Assembly (NCBI GenBank): GCA_019694155.1
Contig: JAIBCN010000097.1
Span: 1 to 34,472 of the forward strand
Direction: 5' to 3'
Length of the DNA stretch: 34,472 bases
Source of the DNA: Vicinamibacteria bacterium
GTDB taxonomy: Bacteria; Acidobacteriota; Vicinamibacteria; Fen-336; JAGNNV01
The notes beneath the pieces are model-generated. The model saw only the letters and a list, made by a program, of their open reading frames with translations. It did not search any database and was not told the origin of the DNA. A program made the translations under genes and the position numbers. This document shows, one piece after another, positions 7,951-16,775 of the stretch; within the stretch, counting starts at the first letter, position 1, and every line of letters begins with the position of its first letter.

Positions 7951-10900
7951 ATGAACCCGGCCACCTGGCAGGAGCTCTTCGACAGCGTCGGGCTCCTCTA
8001 CGTCCTCGAATCGGCCCCCTTCGCGGCGTCGGTGGCGATGGAGGAGAAGTTCGTCTGGTGCAACGAGGCCTTTCTACGGCTGGTCCGGGTGAAAGACCGG
8101 TCCGAGGTGATCGGCAAGCCCAACCATCATTTCCTCGACCCCGAGTTCCTTCCCATCGCCCAGGAGCGCGTTTCCCGCCTGTATCGCGGGGAAGCGAACC
8201 CTCCGATCGAGATGCGGCTGGTGCGCGCGGACGGCACGAGAACGTACGCGGAGATCCGCTCCGTCCCCTTCGACGCCCGGGGGAAGCACGCCTACATCGT
8301 CCTCTCGACGGACATCACCGAGCGACGAGCCACGGAAGACGCCCTGCGGGAGAGCGAGGCCCGCTACCGGAGCCTGATCGAGAACACTCCCGACGGCATC
8401 CTGATCCATCGCGGCGGCCGGCCGCTCTTCGTGAACCGGGCCATGATCGAGATGACCGGCGCCTCGAGCGCGCAGGATCTCCTGTCCGTGTCCGTGATCG
8501 ATCTCGTGGTGCCTGACGACCGCGCCGCGGTGAAGGCGCGCCTGGCCCTGCTGAACGCCGGCGCGACCGTGGACTCGATGGTGGTGCGGTTCAAGCGGCT
8601 GGATGGGCAGACGGCCACCGTGAAACTCGATTCACATCGCATCGAGTTCGAAGGCGGGCCGGCGATCCGCGCCTTCATCCGGGTGATGACCGAGCCCATG
8701 ATGGCCGAGCAGGCGCTTCGCGAAAGCGAGGAACGGTACCGTCAGCTCGTCGATGCAACCCCCGACGGCGTGGCGGTGAGCCAGGAAGGGAAGCTGCTCC
8801 TTGTGAATCCGGCCTACCTTCGCCTGATGGGGGCAAGCTCCCTTTCGGAGATCCAGGCCCTGCCCCTGACCGAGCGCGTTCATCCGGAATTCCGCGAGGT
8901 CGTGGCCGAGCGCATGAAGGCGGTGCACCACGGGCTCTCCGCGCCGCCCATGGAGCAGCGGGCGATCCGGGTCGACGGGTCCACCATCGACGTGGAGGCG
9001 CAAAGCGAGCCCATCCTCCTCGACAAGAAGCCCGCCGCCCTCTCCATCCTGCGCGACATCTCGGAGAGGAAGCGCGCGGAGCGGGCTCTCATCAACAGCG
9101 AACACCGCTACCGCCAGCTCATCGAGCTCCTGCCCGACCCCGTCTTCGTCCTCGACGGCGATCACGTGGTCTTCTCGAACGCGGGCACGAGGCGGCTCCT
9201 CGACCTCGCGCCGGAATTCGCGGACCGGCCCCTCGGCCTCATCGATCTCGCTCCCGAGGCCGATCGCGCGGTGCTCCGCGGCCTGCTCGAGTCGGTGAGC
9301 CTCGGCCGCCGCCCGCGGACGAGCGAGATCAAGCTCAACCAGAACAAGGGCCAGGTCTCCGTCGAGGTCCGCGCCGCCGCCATCGACGTGGACGGCCGAA
9401 AGTGCGCGCTCATCATCGCGCGCGATCTTTCCCAGCGCCAGAAGGCGGAGGAGCTGCAGTCCGCTCTCTATCGCATCGCCCAGGCTTCGACCCGTTCCCT
9501 GAGCCTCGAAGCTCTCTTCTCGGAGATCCACGACATCGTGGGCGAGCTGATGTACGCGAAGAACTTCTTCATCGGCCTGCTCGACGAGGAAGGAACTCAC
9601 CTCACCTTCCCTTACTTCAAGGACGAACACGACGCCGTCCCCTCCCTGCCCCTGCCCGTGGAGGACTCTCTCTCCGGATACGTGATCCGTTCCGGCGAGC
9701 CGCTTCTCGCCGATCAGAAGGTGATCGAGGAGCTGAAGCGATCGAGCCAGGTCCGGACCTACGGGCACCTCGCCTCGAGCTGGATCGGGGTGCCGCTCAT
9801 CCGCGGCAACGCCACTTTCGGCATCCTCGTCGTCCAGAGCTACGACCCGAACTTCCGCCACGGCCCCTCCGATCGCGACCTCCTGACCTTCGTCTCCGGC
9901 CACATCGCGGAGACCATCGAGCGCCGGCAGAAGGACGAGCAGATCCAGTCGCTCGCCTACATCGACTCTCTCACCGGCCTCCCCAACCGCTTCCTCTTCG
10001 ACGACCGGCTCGACACCGCGCTCGCCCTCGCCGACCGGCATCGCACCCCCCTCGCCGTGCTCTTCGTCGACCTCGACCGCTTCAAGCTGGTGAACGACAC
10101 GCTGGGCCACAGCGTGGGAGACGGCGTCTTGCGGCTCGTCTCGGCGAGACTCGCGGGCTGCCTGCGCGAATCGGACACTCTGGCCCGGCGCGGCGGCGAC
10201 GAGTTCATCGCCATCCTGCCCGACACCGACCAGCGGGGCGCCGCCCACGTGGCCCAGAAACTCGTGGATGCCCTGCGCCAGCCGCTCGACGCCGCGGGCA
10301 GTGAAGTTCTGGTGACGGCGAGCGTCGGCGTCGCCATGTTCCCGGAAAATGGCGGCGACCGCGACACCCTGCTCAAGGCCGCGGATCTCGCGATGTACGG
10401 GGCCAAGGAGATGGGCCGCGACACCCATCAGCTCTTCTCGGCGGCGCTCAAGGAAGATGTCGAACGCCGGGTTTCCATGGAGAAGGGCCTGCGCACCGCG
10501 ATCGTGCGCTCGAAGCTCACCGTCTACTTCCAGCCCATCATGGACACGAAGTCGCAGCGGCCGGTGGCGCTCGAGGCCCTGGTGCGATGGCCGGACGAGC
10601 GCGGGGGGCCCATGACCCTGCCCTCCGATTTCATACCGCTCGCCGAACACACCGGCCTCATCGTGCCCCTGGGCGAACTGGTGCTGCGCGACGCCGTGCG
10701 GGCGATGAAGGCCCTGCCGCGGCGGTCGTTCGCGCCCCTGAATCTCGCCATCAACGTGTCCGTGCGTCAGCTCTCCAACCTGTCCTTCGTCGACGACGTG
10801 CTCGAGGCGCTGAACGTCGAGTCCTTCCCGGCCACCCGGCTCCACTTCGAGATCACGGAGACGGCCGCCCTCTCCGAAGGCATGCTGATCGGCGACCAGC

Positions 10901-11235
10901 TTCGGCGCCTGAAGAAGGCCGGCGCCTCCATCGCCATCGACGACTTCGGCGTCGGGTACTCGTCCCTGTCCCGGCTGCGACAGATGCCCGTGGACATGCT
11001 GAAGATCGACGCCTCCTTCATCCGCGACATGATCGAGGACCCCGACGACGCCGCCATCGCGAACGCCGTCGTGTCGCTCGGGCGCGCGCTCAACATGAGA
11101 GTGGTGGCGGAAGGCGTCGAGCGCCTCGACCAGCAGAACGCCCTCGCCTCGTGGGGCTGCGACCTCATGCAGGGCTTCCTCTATTCCAAACCCGCTCCCA
11201 TCGACGACATCGCCGAATGGCTCCGCCAGTTCTAG
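7951..11235 (+). CDS. Cyclic-di-GMP signalling protein PAS(x4)-GAF-GGDEF-EAL
   Basis: A 1094-residue protein starting 28 bases after the GspC-like gene. It has no transmembrane segment, so it is cytoplasmic. Four PAS sensor domains occupy about 1-495, each ending in a PAC-type motif (STDITERRATEDAL, LRDISERKRAERAL, ARDLSQRQKAEEL). A GAF domain covers about 500-660. The GGDEF domain has an intact catalytic GGDEF at 748-752 and an inhibitory RxxD site (RESD, 739-742). The EAL domain keeps EALVRW from 875, plus NVSVRQL, HFEITETAAL, DDFGVGYSSL and VAEGVE, so both diguanylate cyclase and phosphodiesterase activities look possible. Such proteins set c-di-GMP levels that control motility versus attachment. 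Which activity dominates, and which ligand the PAS/GAF array senses, cannot be read from sequence. Confidence 0.95.
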   Translation: MNPATWQELFDSVGLLYVLESAPFAASVAMEEKFVWCNEAFLRLVRVKDRSEVIGKPNHHFLDPEFLPIAQERVSRLYRGEANPPIEMRLVRADGTRTYAEIRSVPFDARGKHAYIVLSTDITERRATEDALRESEARYRSLIENTPDGILIHRGGRPLFVNRAMIEMTGASSAQDLLSVSVIDLVVPDDRAAVKARLALLNAGATVDSMVVRFKRLDGQTATVKLDSHRIEFEGGPAIRAFIRVMTEPMMAEQALRESEERYRQLVDATPDGVAVSQEGKLLLVNPAYLRLMGASSLSEIQALPLTERVHPEFREVVAERMKAVHHGLSAPPMEQRAIRVDGSTIDVEAQSEPILLDKKPAALSILRDISERKRAERALINSEHRYRQLIELLPDPVFVLDGDHVVFSNAGTRRLLDLAPEFADRPLGLIDLAPEADRAVLRGLLESVSLGRRPRTSEIKLNQNKGQVSVEVRAAAIDVDGRKCALIIARDLSQRQKAEELQSALYRIAQASTRSLSLEALFSEIHDIVGELMYAKNFFIGLLDEEGTHLTFPYFKDEHDAVPSLPLPVEDSLSGYVIRSGEPLLADQKVIEELKRSSQVRTYGHLASSWIGVPLIRGNATFGILVVQSYDPNFRHGPSDRDLLTFVSGHIAETIERRQKDEQIQSLAYIDSLTGLPNRFLFDDRLDTALALADRHRTPLAVLFVDLDRFKLVNDTLGHSVGDGVLRLVSARLAGCLRESDTLARRGGDEFIAILPDTDQRGAAHVAQKLVDALRQPLDAAGSEVLVTASVGVAMFPENGGDRDTLLKAADLAMYGAKEMGRDTHQLFSAALKEDVERRVSMEKGLRTAIVRSKLTVYFQPIMDTKSQRPVALEALVRWPDERGGPMTLPSDFIPLAEHTGLIVPLGELVLRDAVRAMKALPRRSFAPLNLAINVSVRQLSNLSFVDDVLEALNVESFPATRLHFEITETAALSEGMLIGDQLRRLKKAGASIAIDDFGVGYSSLSRLRQMPVDMLKIDASFIRDMIEDPDDAAIANAVVSLGRALNMRVVAEGVERLDQQNALASWGCDLMQGFLYSKPAPIDDIAEWLRQF

Positions 11236-11268
11236 CAACACACTAACCGTCAAGAGGTTTCCTTCCCC

Positions 11269-12405
11269 ATGGGCTTCGCCACCGACTGCATCCACGCCGG
11301 GCAACATCCCGATCCCACCACCGGCGCCGTGATCACGCCGCTCTACCTCACGTCCACCTACGTGCAGGAGGGCATCGACAAGCACAAGGGCTTCGAATAC
11401 GGGCGCACCCAGAACCCCACCCGCTTCGCCCTCGAGGCGAACCTCGCGGCCCTCGAAGGCGGGGTCGACGGCATCTGCTTCGCGTCGGGCCTCGCCACCA
11501 GCAACGCGGTGATGTCCTTCGTGAAGCCCGGGCAGCGGGTGGTGGTGAGCGACAACGTGTACGGGGGGACGCATCGGCTGTTCACGAAGCTCATCGCCCC
11601 CTACGGCGTCAAGTTCGACTTCCTGGACCTGTCGGATGAAGCCGCCTTCGAAAAGACCGCCGGCGACTTCGACCTGCTGTGGCTCGAGACTCCGACGAAC
11701 CCCATGATGAAGATCTGCGACATCAAGGCGCTCGCCGCCATCGCTCACAAGAAGGGCGCGCGGCTCGTGGTCGACAACACCTTCATGAGCCCCTTCTTCC
11801 AGCGGCCCCTGACCCTGGGCGCGGACATCGTCGTGCATTCGACGACGAAGTTCCTGAACGGGCACTCCGACAGCATCGGCGGAGTCGCGGTCTGCAGGAA
11901 CGCGGACGACGCGAAGTGGCTCAAGTACGTGCAGAACGCGCAGGGCGCCATCCTCTCGCCCCTCGATTCGTTCCTGGTCCTGCGCGGCACCAAGACCCTC
12001 GCCGTGCGCATGCCGCGGCACGAGGAGAACGCGCGGGTGGTCGCGAACTTCCTTCGCGGCGAAAAGAAGGTGCAGAAGGTGTTCTGGCCGGGCTTCGAGG
12101 ATCACCCGGGCCACGCCGTCCACAAGGGCCAGGCCTCGGGCTTCGGCGCGCTCATCTCCTTCGAGCTGGGTTCGCTGGAGGCCGCGAAGCGCTTCGCTCC
12201 GAAGCTCAGCCTGTGCTCCCTCGGCGAGAGCCTGGGTGGCGTCGAGACCCTGGTCTGCCACCCGGCCAAGATGACGCACGCGGGGTACACGCAGCCGGAG
12301 CGCGACGCCCTCGGCATCACCGATGGACTCGTGCGCATCTCTGTCGGCATCGAAGACGCGGCGGACATCGTCAAGGATCTCGCGACCGCTCTCGCCGCCG
12401 TGTAG
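11269..12405 (+). CDS. metB: Cys/Met metabolism PLP enzyme (cystathionine gamma-synthase or gamma/beta-lyase)
   Basis: A 378-residue member of the transsulfuration family of PLP enzymes. Recognisable segments are THE-type opening CIHAGQHPDPTTGAVITPLY, YGRTQNPTRFALEANLAALEGG, FASGLATSNAVMSF, LWLETPTNPMMKICDI, VVDNTFMSPFFQRPL and STTKFLNGHSDSIGG, where Lys194 carries PLP. The C terminus LGGVETLVCHPAKMTHA is also typical. The family includes cystathionine gamma-synthase, cystathionine beta- and gamma-lyases and O-acylhomoserine sulfhydrylase, which cannot be separated with certainty by eye; metB is the best guess. AAGAGG lies about 11 bases before the ATG. Convergent with the histidine kinase gene across a GC hairpin. 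Confidence 0.87.
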   Translation: MGFATDCIHAGQHPDPTTGAVITPLYLTSTYVQEGIDKHKGFEYGRTQNPTRFALEANLAALEGGVDGICFASGLATSNAVMSFVKPGQRVVVSDNVYGGTHRLFTKLIAPYGVKFDFLDLSDEAAFEKTAGDFDLLWLETPTNPMMKICDIKALAAIAHKKGARLVVDNTFMSPFFQRPLTLGADIVVHSTTKFLNGHSDSIGGVAVCRNADDAKWLKYVQNAQGAILSPLDSFLVLRGTKTLAVRMPRHEENARVVANFLRGEKKVQKVFWPGFEDHPGHAVHKGQASGFGALISFELGSLEAAKRFAPKLSLCSLGESLGGVETLVCHPAKMTHAGYTQPERDALGITDGLVRISVGIEDAADIVKDLATALAAV

Positions 12406-12425
12406 CGCTTCCTTTCCCGCGGCTT

Positions 12426-12451
12426 CGCCGCCCCGGGGTCAGGGGGCGGCG
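12426..12451. terminator. Bidirectional hairpin between convergent genes
   Basis: A perfect 9-bp stem (CGCCGCCCC at 12426-12434 with GGGGCGGCG at 12443-12451, 8-base loop) sits between the stop codons of the PLP enzyme and the histidine kinase. There is no T-run, so it may act with Rho or only block read-through and protect 3' ends. Confidence 0.5.
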
Positions 12452-12454
12452 GCG

Positions 12455-14497
12455 TTACGAGGGCGCGAGAGGCAGCGTGAAGCAGAAGGAGGAGCCCGCT
12501 CCCTCTCCAGCGGACTCGACCCAGATCCGCCCCCCGTGAAGCTCGATGATCCGCTTGACCAGAGCGAGGCCCACTCCCGTGCCTTCCGCGCCCGAGTCGA
12601 GCCGGTCGAACAGGCCGAAGACGCGGTCGTGATGCCGCGCGTCGATGCCGAGGCCGTTGTCGCGCACGAAGAAGACCACATCCTCGCCCTCGCCGCGCGC
12701 GCCGATCTCGACCCGCGGGCGCTTCTGGTCGCCCATGAACTTGGCCGCGTTGTCGAGGAGGTTCTGAAGGACCTCGATCAGCCGCACGCGGTCGCCGCGC
12801 ACCATGGGCAGGCCGCTCTGGATCTCCACCTGGACGCCTCTCGCGACGAGGCGGCCCTGAACCAGGGCCTCGGCCTCGCGCGCCAGCGACTCGAGCGGAA
12901 TCGCCTCAGCCGGGGACAGAACGTGGCCGATGCGCGAGAGCTCGAGCAGATCCTTGAGCAGGAGGTCCATCTTCACGGCGGCGCGCCGGATGCGGTCGAG
13001 ATCGCGGCGCAAGGATGCAGCGTCCCCTCGTTCCGCCGCCGCCTCCACGTGGCTGATGAACGAGCCGATGGTGACGAGGGGGCTCCTCAGGTCGTGCGAC
13101 ACGGTGTAGGTGAATCGCTCGAGCTCGGCGTTCTTCGCCTCCAGGGCGCGGATCAGGGACTCGCGTTCGGCCTGGGCGTGCAGTCGCTCGGTGACGTCGC
13201 GGGCGATCACCAGGCGCGTCGTCCCGGGTTCGTCCGACTCCATCTTCATGCCGATCGCTTCGATGTCGCGGCGCGAGCCGTCCTTCCGCACCACCACCAG
13301 AGGCGTGGGAGCCGATTGGCCGCCGACCATCAGGGGCGCGTACTGGTCGCGCAACTCGGGGGGCGCGAACTCCAGCACATGACGCCCCGCCACCTCCGCG
13401 GGCGAGGCGAGGCCCAGGACGCGGGCCGTCGCGGGATTTGCGAAACTGATGCGGCCGTCGTTGTGAACGAAGATCGCGTCGGGCGCGAGGTCCAGCAGGT
13501 TCGCGTACCGCGACTCGCTCGCCTGCAGCGCCTCCATGAGCTGCCGCCGGCGATACAAGGTGATGAGCAGCCGCGCGCCAAAGCAGGCGACCGATCCGAA
13601 CACCGCGATGAAGGCCACCATCGGCTCGCTGCGCGCCATGGGCAGGGCCAGGCCGAGGGTCACCAGGGGCAGAACGGCGGGGGCCCAGGTCACGACGGGG
13701 AGGCGGCCCCGCGTCTCCGCGACCACCGGGTCGGGCCTCCAAAGGGCGGCGATCAGGGTCCCAACGCCCAGACTCGCGGTGAAAACGAGATCCGCCCAGT
13801 CGCCGGTGCGCAAGACGCGCGTGCGGAACGCGTAGTTGTAGAAGCTCGAACTGAGCGCGTAGGCCAGCAGGTAGGGCGACAGACGAAGCGACGCCTGTCG
13901 CTCCTCGGGCCGCCGCGACAGACGGCTCCGCACGAGGAAGGCCGCGAAGAGGAGCCAGTTCTCCACGTCGGACAGATCGAAAAAGCCCCACAGATAGAGA
14001 AGCGTGAGTCCCTGCCACTGGCCCCCCGGCACGAAGTAGAGATCGAAGTAGAAGAACAGGAACAGGATTCCGACCTGGGCGGCGTCGAGGATGCGCAGCC
14101 AGTCACGCCCTCGCACCTCCGGTTCGTTCTGGGTGATGAGCAGGGCCATCACGAGGGGCGCGCCGTACAGACGGAAGAGGAAGTGAGTCCAGGAAGGCTG
14201 AGGAACGCGCTCGCCGACCCAGTTCTCGTGGTAGACGTAGGTCGCCTGGCCCATCGTCCAGATGACGAAAGCCACGCCCACCAGCGTCCAGAAGCTGCGG
14301 GCGCAGCCGGCCGAGCGCCGCGCGGCGCCGAAGCTGGCGAACGCGGCGAGCCCCCCCGCCGCGGCCTGAAGGAGGTTGGAGGCAAGGGACCCCGCGGGAC
14401 TCGTCCCAAGGAGCGTGACCGAGGCGAGGTGCAACGCGCAGATCAGGAACGGCGCGGCGAGGAGCGGGGGCGACGGGCCGGCAGCGCGGTCACTCAA
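12455..14497 (-). CDS. Membrane-bound PAS sensor histidine kinase
   Basis: A 680-residue protein if translation starts at TTG 14497. No ATG lies before residue 80, and this TTG precedes the first membrane helix. Residues about 10-305 form roughly eight or nine hydrophobic helices not matching a sensor domain I can name. A PAS domain follows at about 325-440 (ESRYANLLDLAPDAIFVHNDG), then HisKA with His468 in YTVSHDLRSPLVTIGSF, and HATPase_c with LLDNAAKF, RDNGLGIDARHH and GTGVGLALVKRI. It autophosphorylates and passes phosphate to a response regulator. None is adjacent, so this is an orphan kinase. The domain order resembles phytochrome-type kinases that phosphorylate stand-alone receiver proteins. 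Divergent from the enolase-superfamily gene over 78 bases. Confidence 0.88.
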   Translation of the reverse strand: MSDRAAGPSPPLLAAPFLICALHLASVTLLGTSPAGSLASNLLQAAAGGLAAFASFGAARRSAGCARSFWTLVGVAFVIWTMGQATYVYHENWVGERVPQPSWTHFLFRLYGAPLVMALLITQNEPEVRGRDWLRILDAAQVGILFLFFYFDLYFVPGGQWQGLTLLYLWGFFDLSDVENWLLFAAFLVRSRLSRRPEERQASLRLSPYLLAYALSSSFYNYAFRTRVLRTGDWADLVFTASLGVGTLIAALWRPDPVVAETRGRLPVVTWAPAVLPLVTLGLALPMARSEPMVAFIAVFGSVACFGARLLITLYRRRQLMEALQASESRYANLLDLAPDAIFVHNDGRISFANPATARVLGLASPAEVAGRHVLEFAPPELRDQYAPLMVGGQSAPTPLVVVRKDGSRRDIEAIGMKMESDEPGTTRLVIARDVTERLHAQAERESLIRALEAKNAELERFTYTVSHDLRSPLVTIGSFISHVEAAAERGDAASLRRDLDRIRRAAVKMDLLLKDLLELSRIGHVLSPAEAIPLESLAREAEALVQGRLVARGVQVEIQSGLPMVRGDRVRLIEVLQNLLDNAAKFMGDQKRPRVEIGARGEGEDVVFFVRDNGLGIDARHHDRVFGLFDRLDSGAEGTGVGLALVKRIIELHGGRIWVESAGEGAGSSFCFTLPLAPS

Positions 14498-14563
14498 AGG
14501 GCACGCTCTGTCTTCAGGCCCGCTCGCATCGCTCTCAGAACATACTAGGCCCGCCGCAGGCTG

Positions 14564-14569
14564 TAGGCT
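14564..14569 (+). promoter_or_regulatory. -10 box (TAGGCT), leaderless start
   Basis: TAGGCT ends exactly 6 bases before the ATG at 14576, leaving no room for a ribosome binding site. There is no recognisable -35. Confidence 0.5.
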
Positions 14570-14575
14570 TCGCGC

Positions 14576-15679
14576 ATGAAAATCACACGGATCCTCGCCT
14601 TTCGCGTGGAGCTTCCGCTTCACGAGGGCCGATACTCGTGGTCGGGCGGCAAGTCGGTGGACGTCTTCGACTCGACCGTGGTCCGCGTGGAGACGAACGA
14701 GGGCCTCGTCGGGCACGGCGAAGTGTGCCCGCTCGGTCCCACCTATCTCCCGTCCTACGCCGAAGGCGTGCGGGCCGGTCTCGCGAAGATCGCGCCGAGC
14801 CTGATCGGCCTCGATCCTCGCGACACCACCGCGCTCTATCGCGCCATGGACAAGGCCCTCAAGGGCCACCCCTACGCGAAGTCGGGAATCGACGTGGCCG
14901 CCTGGGACATCCTCGGCCAGGCCTGCGGCCAGCCCCTCGTGACCCTGCTCGGGGGCCGGTTCGGCGACGACTTCCATCTGTATCGCGCCATCTCCCAGGA
15001 GTCTCCCGAAGCCATGGCGGAGAAGGTCGGCCAGTATCGGGCCGAGGGCTATCACCGCTTCCAGTTGAAGGTGGGCTCCGATGTCGAAACCGACATCGCC
15101 CGCATCCGCACCGTGTCGAAGCGTCTCCAGGGCGGCGACATACTCATCGCCGACGCCAACACGGGCTGGCTCATGCACGAAGCGATGCGCGTGGTCCGCG
15201 GGGTCGAGGACATCGACGTCTACATCGAGCAGCCGTGCCTCACCTACGAGGAATGCCTGTCCGTGCGGCGCAAGACCTCGCATCCCTTCATCCTCGACGA
15301 GAACGTGGACGGCATCGGCATGCTCGTACGCACCGCGAACGATCACGCCGCGGATGTGATCAACCTCAAGATCTCGAAAGTGGGCGGCCTCACACCTGCG
15401 CGCCAGATCCGCGACCTCGCGGTGTCGCTCGGCATCGCCCTCACCATCGAAGACACCTGGGGCGGCGACATCGTCACCGCGGCCATCGCGCACCTCGCGC
15501 ACTCGACGCCGCCCGAGTTCCTCTTCACCGCCACGGACTTCAATTCATACGTGACGAAACCGATCGCGTTCGGCGCGCCGCGGCGCCGCAGCGGCCGCCT
15601 AGCCGCCTCCACCGAGCCGGGGCTTGGAGTCCAGCCGCTCGCCGAGGCGCTCGGCGATGCCGTCATCGACGTGAAGTAG
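14576..15679 (+). CDS. Enolase-superfamily dehydratase, probable cis-3-hydroxy-L-proline dehydratase type
   Basis: A 367-residue member of the mandelate racemase/muconate lactonizing branch of the enolase superfamily. The N-terminal capping domain contains [20 protein letters not shown]. The barrel carries the catalytic lysine Lys165 (FQLKVGSD), metal ligands Asp193 (IADANTG), Glu218 (IEQPC) and Asp241/Glu242 (LDENVDG), and the opposite lysine Lys265 ([16 protein letters not shown]). The two-lysine arrangement and the [20 protein letters not shown] segment resemble, from memory, the group annotated as cis-3-hydroxyproline dehydratases. Dipeptide epimerase or muconate cycloisomerase activities are alternatives. 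A proline racemase-family gene at 3434 in the same window supports a hydroxyproline role. Convergent with the EamA transporter gene. Confidence 0.82.
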   Translation: MKITRILAFRVELPLHEGRYSWSGGKSVDVFDSTVVRVETNEGLVGHGEVCPLGPTYLPSYAEGVRAGLAKIAPSLIGLDPRDTTALYRAMDKALKGHPYAKSGIDVAAWDILGQACGQPLVTLLGGRFGDDFHLYRAISQESPEAMAEKVGQYRAEGYHRFQLKVGSDVETDIARIRTVSKRLQGGDILIADANTGWLMHEAMRVVRGVEDIDVYIEQPCLTYEECLSVRRKTSHPFILDENVDGIGMLVRTANDHAADVINLKISKVGGLTPARQIRDLAVSLGIALTIEDTWGGDIVTAAIAHLAHSTPPEFLFTATDFNSYVTKPIAFGAPRRRSGRLAASTEPGLGVQPLAEALGDAVIDVK

Positions 15680-15695
15680 CGGCGAGTCCCCCGCC

Positions 15696-15721
15696 CGGCG
15701 GCCGAACCGTCCGGGCCGCCG
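15696..15721. terminator. GC hairpin between convergent genes
   Basis: A perfect 8-bp stem (CGGCGGCC at 15696-15703 and GGCCGCCG at 15714-15721, 10-base loop) lies between the stops of the dehydratase and transporter genes. There is no T-run on either strand. Confidence 0.45.
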
Positions 15722-15727
15722 CCTGCT

Positions 15728-16594
15728 CTACTTCCGCGAAATCAGCCACGCCCCCGCGAGGCAGACCGCGCCGCCGATCACGGAAACGGCGGCCACGCGT
15801 TCGCCGCGCACGATCACGCCCAGAGCCAGGGCCACCACGGGGATGAGGAAGGTGCTCCCCGACGCCGTCGACGCCCCGAAGCGGCCCGCGGCCCGCGCCA
15901 TGAGAACCTGGGCGGTGGCGGTGCCCATCGAGCCCAGCGCCAGCATGGAGAGCGCGGAGCGCAGTGTCCACCTCGCCGCGAGAAGTTCGGGGAGTCCCAG
16001 GGGTGCGGTGAGGATGAGGGCGACGCCGAGGGCGCGCCAGATCACGGGCAGTCCGCCGTTTCGCTGCTGGAGGGGGCGCGCGAGATTCAGGGCAACGCCG
16101 TAGGAGACGAGAGCCGCCATGACGAGGCCGATGCCGAGGACGCTGTTGCTCCCCTCTCCGAGCCCTGGCCACGCGATCATGGCCGCGCCGGCCATGCCCA
16201 CCACGAGGCCGATGACGACAGAACCCGAGGGCATCGAACGCGCCAGAAGGGCGGCCACGATCACCACGAAGAGCGGGTTCGCCCCATTCAGCATCCCGGT
16301 CATGGCCGAAGTGATGTGCTGCTCGGCAAAGGGGAACATGCTCAGTGGAAACGCCATCCACAAGACACCCACCCAGAAGATTCCCGCCCGATCCTCGCGG
16401 CGCACGGGCCCGCGGGCGGCCGGAAAGATGGAGAGGGTGAGGAAGCCGACGAGGAGGCGCGTGAAGGTGACGCCGTTTGGGGCCATCGCCTCGAGCCCCT
16501 CGGCGATGAACAGGAACGACGCGCCCCAGATGAGACCGGGGGCGGCGAGGAGGAACCACTCGAACGGCGTGTGCGGCGCGTGGTGTTTCGACAT
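15728..16594 (-). CDS. EamA/DMT-superfamily permease
   Basis: A 288-residue inner-membrane protein with about ten hydrophobic helices arranged as two EamA repeats: AAPGLIWGASFLFIAEGLEAM opens the first and GIGLVMAALVSYGVALNLA opens the second. Characteristic glycine/alanine motifs such as GMLNGANPLFVVIVAALL and GSTFLIPVVALALGV are present. The family exports amino acids, nucleotide-sugars or other small metabolites. It could move a product of the convergent dehydratase gene, but sequence does not show the substrate. TAATCT lies 9 bases before the ATG, with no Shine-Dalgarno site. Confidence 0.88.
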   Translation of the reverse strand: MSKHHAPHTPFEWFLLAAPGLIWGASFLFIAEGLEAMAPNGVTFTRLLVGFLTLSIFPAARGPVRREDRAGIFWVGVLWMAFPLSMFPFAEQHITSAMTGMLNGANPLFVVIVAALLARSMPSGSVVIGLVVGMAGAAMIAWPGLGEGSNSVLGIGLVMAALVSYGVALNLARPLQQRNGGLPVIWRALGVALILTAPLGLPELLAARWTLRSALSMLALGSMGTATAQVLMARAAGRFGASTASGSTFLIPVVALALGVIVRGERVAAVSVIGGAVCLAGAWLISRK

Positions 16595-16603
16595 GAACGC
16601 GTG

Positions 16604-16609
16604 AGATTA
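16604..16609 (-). promoter_or_regulatory. -10 box (TAATCT) for the EamA permease
   Basis: TAATCT on the minus strand ends 9 bases before the ATG at 16594, fitting the short-leader pattern seen at other genes here. Confidence 0.4.
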
Positions 16610-16735
16610 CGCGACTGGGCCGCTCCTCCCCATTCCCCGATTCAGCCGCGCCCGAGAGAGCGGGTGAAGGGTCGGCGTCGCGACGGCCGGCCAGCCTCCA
16701 AGGCATAGGTTGAAAGTTCGGATATTATTCAATCC

Positions 16736-16750
16736 ATAGGCATCACCTAT
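16736..16750. promoter_or_regulatory. OxyR/LysR-type operator upstream of oxyR
   Basis: ATAGG-N5-CCTAT is a perfect inverted repeat and equals ATAG-N7-CTAT, the half-site spacing known for OxyR. A further CATAGG occurs 31 bases upstream at 16704-16709, about three helical turns away on the same face. The repeat lies 25 bases before the oxyR ATG, so autoregulation is likely. Confidence 0.5.
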
Positions 16751-16758
16751 TTCTTCAC

Positions 16759-16764
16759 AGGAGG
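16759..16764 (+). promoter_or_regulatory. Ribosome binding site of oxyR
   Basis: AGGAGG ends 11 bases before the ATG at 16776. It is one of the strongest Shine-Dalgarno sites in the window, in contrast to the many starts here that lack any. Confidence 0.7.
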
Positions 16765-16775
16765 GTCGATCGGAC

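Noticed and set aside
8632..12279. A very long open frame on the minus strand across the GGDEF/EAL and PLP enzyme genes
   Set aside because: Its translation is low-complexity Arg/Gly/His/Val-rich with no domain. It exists because GC-rich codons seldom give stops in antisense frames.
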